Assembly: GCA_035591015.1 (NCBI GenBank)
Contig: JAXIUW010234396.1
Location: forward strand, 1 to 10,134
DNA length: 10,134 nt
Reading direction: 5' to 3'
Source of the DNA: Cephalothrix simula
Lineage: Eukaryota > Nemertea > Palaeonemertea > Archinemertea > Cephalotrichidae
Shown here: positions 7,701 through 10,134 of the stretch, piece by piece
Layout of the letters: every line of letters starts with the position of its first letter
Numbering within the stretch: the first letter of the stretch is position 1
Made by a program: the position numbers and the translations under genes
The notes under the pieces: model-generated
Databases searched by the model: none
What the model saw: the letters and a program-made list of their open reading frames with translations, nothing else
Told to the model about the DNA's origin: nothing

Positions 7701-9526
7701 TGGTTTAGCCCAACTGCTGTGGGATACCAATGACGTAAATCTTTCGACAAGGCACTTATATATTCTCTTTCATGGATTACTCAAAACGTATCCCAAAAAA
7801 TCAAGATAGATGAATTAACATGACGTCACAAATAGGCAAAATTCTGCAAAGCGAGGGGTAGCTCTTATAAATCTTTGTGAAAAATACCTGATCTAATTTT
7901 ATATTTTCCAAGGGGATGTGCCGCTCTGTTGTGGCCCAGAGCCAAAAAAATTGTTCAATAATTTTTTTTGATTATCTTTTAATTTCAAAAAGTTATTTTT
8001 TGGCCCCAGAGGCCCCAAATACCTCCCAAAACATGAATTTTCACAATTTTTTATACCTTTTGTCAATCCCATTGGGCGGAGGCGCAACGCCTTCATTTGC
8101 AATATACTGTAAATCTATCTTTAAATACATATATTAGCATATAACTTACATTTCTAAAATAAGACACATTTCATGATGCCCTCGAAAACCATCAAAAGCA
8201 TCATAAAGTTGCAGTAGCCTCGGATGCTGCAGTCTTTTCATTATTTCTACTTCATTTATCACACTTTGTCTCTCTTCTTGATTGAAAGCGGCCACAAATT
8301 TTGCCGCTAAATATCGCCCACTTTCTTTTTCCTGGCATTTTTTGACTTCACCAAACTTCCCACTGGAAAAGAATAGACCTTTAAGATGTAAGATGTTCAA
8401 AAATTAGTTTTGCTATTTTTAGTAAACTAGTAGCTAGCATCATGACAGTCGTCTTTTGGACATCTCACAGTCGCTAGCCTTGTGTTGCGGCGTATACAGT
8501 CTCCACCTGGTGTAGTCGGCGAGCGCTACTCACGTCGTATGGACTGCAGTCCTACTTGTTCCTGCTTTTTTACCAGGAACCCTTCCGGGATCAGTAACTT
8601 GCAATCGCCCATTCAAGGAGTAACAGAAGTCAATTGCTTCGACACCCACCCAAGTCAATGTCCAAACTGGCGGTGTCCCACCAAAAACCTTTATATAGCT
8701 TCTGAATTTTGAAAGAAGCTCCCTGCTTTTTGTAATATATTCTGTTTTACAAACGTACCATTGATCCTCCTAGTTCAGTTCGGAAAACTGGTCCCATGTT
8801 GCCCTATAGGGAAGGCTGCTCTGCAAGGCAAATGCTCTGTAGAGCAACATCAAATCAAAAAGTTTAAAAATCTATTTTAGAGTTATCTAAATAAAACAAA
8901 AAATAATTGATATTATTTGTAAGTATAAAACATTAGTGTTTGATATAACTTTTGTTAAATTAGTTTACCTGAAAATATTGTTGATTTTTAAGATATTCAT
9001 GAGCTTTTTCTATGCATACCAACCTTAAATTCAAAATTCAGAGATACCACAAATTCAATTTTAAAAAGAACTAATTTATTTTACTGCTTTTAGTACCCGG
9101 AACAAGATTTCCTATATGGCATTGGCGGGGTTTCAGTTCTAGTTACGGGTTTCCCTTCAAACGATGAGGATGCCAAAAATGCCTTATACAAAGCCATGTT
9201 ATTGCTCTGTAGGGCAACGTAGGACCAATTCAGCACTATCAATACTATAGTGCCCTATATACATGTAGGTAGTCCTCCCGAACTGAGTTCATCAATTAAA
9301 ACTCTATATGTTATAATGACTTTCCGTCTTTGTATTGTTAAAGGGAGACAATGCCATTGTCATAACGTTAAATGTATTGGCATAAATCATTTCCGGTTAA
9401 TTACTTCCGGTTTGAGCAATCTTGTCTATATTTACCTTCCTAAAAACTCCATAACTTCATATTGATCTGTCACCCATGCATCTTTCTTCATATAGACATC
9501 TCTGGCAACAAATATGGGATCCATAT
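1660..9526 (-). CDS. Mlck: Myosin light chain kinase / stretchin-MLCK-like kinase, six exons, partial gene
   Basis: Six minus-strand exons (9436-9526, 8150-8362, 7016-7157, 2641-2840, 2093-2245, 1660-1780) join with matching phases (2,2,0,2,2) and GT...AG introns into roughly 306 codons. In order they give the glycine loop GSGKFGEV, the ATP-binding lysine in LAAKF, the helix-C glutamate in NEVEIM, HLDMKPEN, DFGLAR, GTPEFVAPE, SPFMGD, HPWL and finally TRRKWQ. HLD instead of HRD and the GTPEFVAPEV and RRKWQ strings are typical of MLCK-type titin-like kinases. In that family the enzyme phosphorylates myosin regulatory light chain and is held inactive by a C-terminal helix until Ca2+/calmodulin binds. 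The gene is incomplete: Ig/FN3 repeats expected upstream would lie beyond 10134, and the rest of the calmodulin-binding helix is not securely located. Twitchin or obscurin kinases are less likely because of the RRKWQ tail. The symbol is a family label, not proven orthology. Confidence 0.93.
1781..2092 (-). other. MLCK intron between exons E and F
   Basis: A 312-nt GT...AG intron. I see no gene, repeat or conserved motif in it. Confidence 0.85.
2093..2245 (-). CDS. Mlck: MLCK exon E: C-lobe, SPFMGD segment
   Basis: This 153-nt exon has the acceptor ctttaattttag and a donor gtatga placed inside CCAAAGTATGAT. It completes a split leucine codon and gives LSGLSPFMGDTDLDTLQNV, a signature of this kinase group, then FSFEYPEFDSISEEAKDYISKLLLKDP and two bases of a lysine codon. 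The donor is chosen because the reading frame runs into TGA a few codons later and because the next exon restores KDPKRR in frame. The plus-strand reading frame across the same bases is only a shadow. Confidence 0.92.
2246..2640 (-). other. MLCK intron between exons D and E
   Basis: A 395-nt GT...AG intron. The only structure noted is an 8-nt hairpin, cgttttac (2439-2446) with gtaaaacg (2456-2463), beside a small GC-rich patch at 2401-2421. Confidence 0.85.
2641..2840 (-). CDS. Mlck: MLCK exon D: catalytic loop, DFG, activation segment and P+1 loop
   Basis: This 200-nt exon has the acceptor cttatttcag and the donor gtaagt. It starts with PENILCL, where the asparagine helps bind metal, followed by GNRIKIIDFGLARF with the metal-binding DFG aspartate. 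The segment FHDPKKNNLVLAGTPEFVAPEVV forms the activation segment; the only hydroxyl residue in it is the structural threonine of GTPE, which fits a kinase controlled by its tail and not by loop phosphorylation. ATDWWSVGVICYVL ends the exon. Most relatives I recall have TDMWSVG here, so the double tryptophan is a lineage-level oddity at most. Confidence 0.95.
2841..3636 (-). other. MLCK intron, 3' side of the nested ORF
   Basis: This is the part of the 4.2-kb intron between the end of the nested ORF and exon D. It holds the foldback at 3056-3177. There is no perfect AATAAA on the minus strand shortly after the ORF stop; a weak TATAAA variant lies near 3542-3550. Nothing else is recognisable. 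Confidence 0.7.
3056..3177. repeat. Foldback / MITE-like palindrome, about 52-nt arms
   Basis: Arms of about 52 nt run from 3056 and back from 3177. The outer 21 nt (atattattaaatggtctgtag) are identical in inverted orientation, then come attagatgtgta and the inner pair aaaccac/gtggttt around a 15-nt loop (3108-3122). A few mismatches and a 3-nt indel separate the arms. It lies 3' of the nested ORF in the same intron. This is probably a non-autonomous element; no target-site duplication was established. Confidence 0.8.
3637..5385 (-). CDS. Unrecognised 582-codon ORF nested in an MLCK intron
   Basis: This is an uninterrupted reading frame of 582 codons with no visible intron, lying in the 4.2-kb MLCK intron on the same strand. 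I do not recognise the product. At the first ATG there is no signal peptide and no membrane segment is obvious. Residues about 40-350 look mostly helical, with charged amphipathic stretches such as KYYQKRRDDLINEGNN (119-134) and EFLELWVNYKSATEFEHLEK (241-260). Residues about 375-470 look more beta-like, around FAFIDLKALMKGEKVYFQIP and EWLINNGWI. About 12 cysteines are scattered. The tail (490-560) is rich in Tyr, Arg and Pro. The chosen ATG has G at -3 (GGCCATG), but the frame stays open 16 codons further upstream to a TGA at 5434-5436, so the true N terminus may lie upstream. The length argues strongly against chance; whether it is expressed is unknown. Confidence 0.72.
   Translation of the reverse strand: MQNGYDEIFQFTQNQQANEGLLKNQCGSGNTHSCNEVMVLYLLKFIIGQSNQYRRKDAKPLDIIRYKNTVLKTYLKDMQSWHSSDSTFLNKNLTSDHVKSAYLQPFSTVGSFYNDDIVKYYQKRRDDLINEGNNMLNAIKTDIIEALRNTASDENALDTSKASWNCFEPVKLVLAVCKKEELAQISGSINNEFVKQFTTDVIDVFKNFQRNSKQLQVLDQLQKGYFSRNKKASKLVTEMSEFLELWVNYKSATEFEHLEKIVGLISKLYFSIVTAPKLSQDDFTKYLTSVSDAYTGQFKFLEMFSLDIQLGFDKHDQKTCAGENLTYECAIFKYVSHFARKQIWLQEIILLSCNFDEYLHGGNRPKECESKYFTYSEFKYHRVLGATGGNTERYTAYVPTSPRSKSDFAFIDLKALMKGEKVYFQIPNDREWLINNGWIQSSDPINLVQMVHSLNIFAPKVNCSVDNFEVAAWPSKLRKTPRGSYNMFTHRYSNYYSSPRSCNRLRRMKNPSENKRALVCMNKTPLTEPRRQTTLRMLEPPVQGLWEAQYYWGGGQNPPCENYKDVEKLGITGLMQKITPTN
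5510..5517 (-). promoter_or_regulatory. TATA-like box upstream of the nested ORF
   Basis: The minus strand reads GAGTATAAAAGATC, a good TATAAAAG match about 125 nt upstream of the ATG at 5385. A transcript starting about 30 nt downstream would carry several earlier ATGs before the long ORF. The match also lies inside a stretch that itself looks coding, so it may be coincidental. Confidence 0.18.
5804..5819. repeat. Short GC-rich hairpin
   Basis: ccggca (5804-5809) pairs perfectly with tgccgg (5814-5819) around tcgc. It lies at the 5' end of the broken coding-like region and is more GC-rich than its surroundings. Confidence 0.4.
6500..6514 (+). promoter_or_regulatory. CTCF-like motif 1
   Basis: The bases ccactagatgtcggt fit the CTCF consensus CCASYAGRKGGCRSY at all positions but one (T for G at 6510). 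The binding preference is conserved across bilaterians, but occupancy here is inferred only from the match. A second, same-orientation match lies 43 bases away. Confidence 0.3.
6543..6557 (+). promoter_or_regulatory. CTCF-like motif 2
   Basis: The bases ccagtagatggtgcc fit CCASYAGRKGGCRSY except for one position (T for C at 6554). Same orientation as the match at 6500-6514. It could be a tandem insulator-type pair or debris of a repeat carrying such a motif. Confidence 0.3.
6611..6635. repeat. Hairpin next to the perfect palindrome
   Basis: agctcca (6611-6617) pairs perfectly with tggagct (6629-6635) around an 11-nt loop. It ends two bases before the 32-nt palindrome. Confidence 0.5.
6638..6669. 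repeat. Perfect 32-nt palindrome
   Basis: tagcataactaaatct is followed immediately by its exact reverse complement, centred on TCTAGA with no loop. A perfect 16+16 palindrome is very unlikely by chance in 10 kb. It may be the fused ends of a small foldback element or a cruciform-prone site. Confidence 0.9.
7016..7157 (-). CDS. Mlck: MLCK exon C: hinge to catalytic loop
   Basis: This 142-nt exon has the acceptor tttatctag and the donor gtaggg. It completes the split isoleucine codon and encodes 47 residues: IYGGELFERVVDDDF, then ACVMFMKQICDGVNYIH, then HLDMK. GGELFERV(V/I)DDDF is a hallmark of MLCK/stretchin/titin-like kinases, in which acidic residues after the hinge contribute to substrate or basic-residue recognition. 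HLDMK carries the catalytic aspartate and lysine. The exon ends in phase 0 exactly between HLDMK and PEN, so the very long next intron interrupts the catalytic loop codons. Confidence 0.95.
7205..7480. repeat. CAGGGAA/CCTGGAAA-type dispersed repeat blocks
   Basis: The plus strand repeatedly reads cctggaaatcagggaaaa, ggtccgggaatttc, gtcagggaattttt (7208-7300) and again atcagggaatttcttg and gtcctggaaatcattgg (7430-7470). I know this kind of AGGGAATTT/TCCTGGAAA sequence as a common dispersed repeat in invertebrate genomes, from memory only. The open frame on the minus strand here is a by-product. Confidence 0.5.
7731..7738. promoter_or_regulatory. CRE-like site (TGACGTAA)
   Basis: A near-consensus bZIP site in the intron between exons B and C. 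A perfect CRE lies 82 bases further on. Motif match only. Confidence 0.18.
7821..7828. promoter_or_regulatory. Perfect CRE palindrome (TGACGTCA)
   Basis: The full 8-bp cAMP-response element occurs in the same intron as the CRE-like site at 7731. A single perfect octamer is not rare in 10 kb, so function is unproven. Confidence 0.22.
8150..8362 (-). CDS. Mlck: MLCK exon B: ATP-binding lobe
   Basis: This 213-nt exon lies between the acceptor ctattcttttccag and a consensus donor gtaagt. It completes GSGKFGEV, the nucleotide-binding glycine loop. It then gives KKCQEKESGRYLAAKF, with the ATP-anchoring lysine, and NEVEIMKRLQHPRLLQLYDAF, with the helix-C glutamate expected to pair with that lysine. 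It ends at the hinge (CLILE plus a split isoleucine codon). The linker DGFRGHHEMC looks two or three residues longer than I recall for relatives. Reading upstream of the acceptor in this frame gives residues that are intron, not protein. Confidence 0.95.
8433..8770 (-). other. GC-richer block with a 79-codon open stretch
   Basis: This block stands out by base composition from the AT-rich intron. On the minus strand, 8769 to 8530 is open for 79 codons without an ATG and ends in TGA. It includes TKSRELLSKFRSYIKVFGG, VWTLTWVGVEAIDFCYSLNG and DPGRVPGKKAG, which look protein-like. A donor-like GTGAGT (8528-8533) overlaps the stop. I recognise no family. It cannot be a standard MLCK exon, because exons A and B already join in phase in the glycine loop. 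It may be an old inserted coding fragment, part of a repeat, or a cryptic exon. Confidence 0.3.
8771..9290. mobile_element. Probable small non-autonomous DNA transposon with terminal inverted repeats
   Basis: The left arm at 8786-8809 (aactggtcccatgttgcc...) matches the reverse complement of 9207-9230 at 20 of 24 positions. Further out, cagttcgg (8776-8783) matches the inverse of ccgaactg (9278-9285). The left arm also folds on itself: atgttgccctatag (8796-8809) pairs with 8837-8850. The string tgctctgtag(a/g)gcaac is present directly at 8833 and 9203. The right arm has about 50 extra bases between the two matching parts, so the ends are degenerate. No transposase is encoded. Target-site duplication and superfamily are not determined. 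Confidence 0.5.
9436..9526 (-). CDS. Mlck: MLCK exon A: lead-in to kinase domain and start of glycine loop
   Basis: The acceptor reads tttgttttag just before 9526 and the donor gtaaat follows 9436. The exon is 91 nt, entered with two bases of a split codon and left after two bases (AG of a serine codon). It encodes about 29 residues, MDPIFVARDVYMKK...DQYEVMEFLG, the usual strand that precedes and opens the kinase domain (compare DYYDIEEKLGSG in MLCKs). The in-frame ATG near the 5' edge is unlikely to be the start: it lies two bases inside a good splice acceptor, and family members carry Ig/FN3 domains upstream. No further upstream exon is visible in 9527-10134. Confidence 0.85.
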
Positions 9527-10134
9527 CTAAAACAAATAATACAATTAAATTATAATGAACAATATAGTGAACCAAATACCATATTTTACCAACAAGAAAT
9601 TTTGCTGCTGATTCAGCTGAACAGTTATAAATAGTTAGTTGAATTGTAATAAAATGATAAAATATAGCAGAAAGTAATAAGTAATAAATTGTAATTAGAA
9701 GTCATACATATTAAGGCCCAAATAGAGTTCCCTTCGCCAGCCACGACGTGCGACAACTATGATATATCAGAGCGCCGAAGCTTTGCAATATTATGCAATA
9801 TGCATTGAATAAAAATGTTACGGTTGCTGCGCTCTGATATCTCCTAGCTGTCGCACGTTGTCGCCAGCGATGGGAACTCTATTTAGACGATGGGCATTGC
9901 GCATTTAATGAGCCATCACCGAAAATCTCTCCGACGAAGCGTTGCCGAGTTATGCATCAAATTATGATAAAACACCCCTGAAGCTGCACACATTGCACAG
10001 TCCAAATTTTCACGTAACCTCGACATGTGTCCTATGCCTTTTAGTCCCAAACATTGGTCCCAAAAAGGGTCCCAATAATCTAAAATCGAAAAAATGAAAT
10101 TTTCAAAATCATGTTCCTCAAAACTTAAAATAAA
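9527..10134 (-). other. MLCK intron upstream of exon A
   Basis: No Ig, FN3 or other exon could be read on the minus strand. It contains the 56-nt-arm inverted repeat and, near 10048-10076, ggtccca/gggtccc direct repeats. The intron continues out of the window. Confidence 0.7.
9720..9884. repeat. Inverted-repeat element with 56-nt arms
   Basis: 9720-9775 and 9829-9884 are inverted copies matching at 48 of 56 positions without gaps, starting aaatagagttccc and ending cagagcgc. The 53-nt spacer between them holds tgcaatattatgcaatatgcattg. A TTAA lies outside each end (9711-9714 and 9905-9908) but not directly at the arms. This is probably a MITE-type or foldback element. It lies upstream of MLCK exon A. 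Confidence 0.75.

Larger units (their letters stand above)
7158..8149 (-). other. MLCK intron between exons B and C
   Basis: A 992-nt GT...AG intron. It holds the CAGGGAA-type repeat blocks, two CRE-like sites, and at 7900-8100 a stretch with ggcccc runs (tggccccagaggcccc) that reads like an old dispersed repeat. The open frames in it show no family pattern. Confidence 0.75.
8363..9435 (-). other. MLCK intron between exons A and B
   Basis: A 1073-nt GT...AG intron. It is largely filled by a GC-richer block (8433-8770) and the probable transposon (8771-9290). The remaining part near 9340-9420 has aaagggagacaatgccattgtc and two ttccgg strings. Confidence 0.8.

Noticed and set aside
7407-7730. 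Minus-strand open frame of 107 codons
   Set aside because: Its 3' part is translated CAGGGAA-type repeat, and the rest shows no family pattern or splice support.
7899-8137. Overlapping open frames on both strands
   Set aside because: Neither looks like a gene; the ggcccc-bearing sequence reads like an old dispersed repeat.
8363-8400. In-frame residues upstream of the glycine loop in the exon B reading frame
   Set aside because: They come from intron sequence before the ttttccag acceptor; exon A supplies the correct preceding residues in phase.
9436-9526. The ATG in exon A as the start codon of the kinase
   Set aside because: It lies two bases after a good splice acceptor, and relatives have large upstream domains; an alternative short isoform cannot be excluded.
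1-10134. tRNA, rRNA, CRISPR or bacterial operon features
   Set aside because: No cloverleaf, rRNA-like segment, regularly spaced repeats or Shine-Dalgarno-led gene series was seen; the spliced kinase shows an animal nuclear genome.

Overview
The window looks like a piece of an invertebrate animal nuclear genome. It is AT-rich by eye (not counted). Its one recognisable gene is split by introns with canonical GT...AG ends, and much of the remaining DNA is inverted repeats and dispersed-repeat debris. Nothing here fits a bacterial or viral layout. The phylum cannot be fixed. An AAAGGGAGACAA string near 9343 and other repeat flavours recall mollusc genomes from memory, but that is only a hint.

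The minus strand carries six exons (9436-9526, 8150-8362, 7016-7157, 2641-2840, 2093-2245, 1660-1780) that join in phase into one protein kinase catalytic domain. The domain is followed by the start of a calmodulin-binding/autoinhibitory helix. It belongs to the myosin light chain kinase / stretchin-MLCK group of the titin-like kinases. All residues needed for catalysis are present. The upstream Ig/FN3 part of the gene would lie to the right of the window, and the 3' end is not securely seen.

The largest intron (2841-7015) falls between HLDMK and PEN of the catalytic loop. It holds an uninterrupted 582-codon reading frame on the same strand (3637-5385), whose product I do not recognise. Directly upstream of it (5386-5870), stretches in all three minus frames look like protein-coding sequence broken by frameshifts and stop codons, two of them TGA codons in the frame of the long ORF. 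The locus is therefore either an intron-nested gene whose 5' part is misread or decayed, or a recently broken gene copy.

The rest is introns and flank. They hold foldback elements (about 19-173, 3056-3177, 9720-9884), a perfect 32-nt palindrome (6638-6669), a probable small non-autonomous DNA transposon with terminal inverted repeats (about 8771-9290), CAGGGAA-type repeats (7205-7480), a 21-bp tandem duplication (479-522), a GC-richer block with a coding-like stretch (8433-8770), and some candidate regulatory motifs (a pair of CTCF-like sites, CRE-like sites, an ETS/CRE/CCAAT cluster). These motif calls rest on reading only and are weak.
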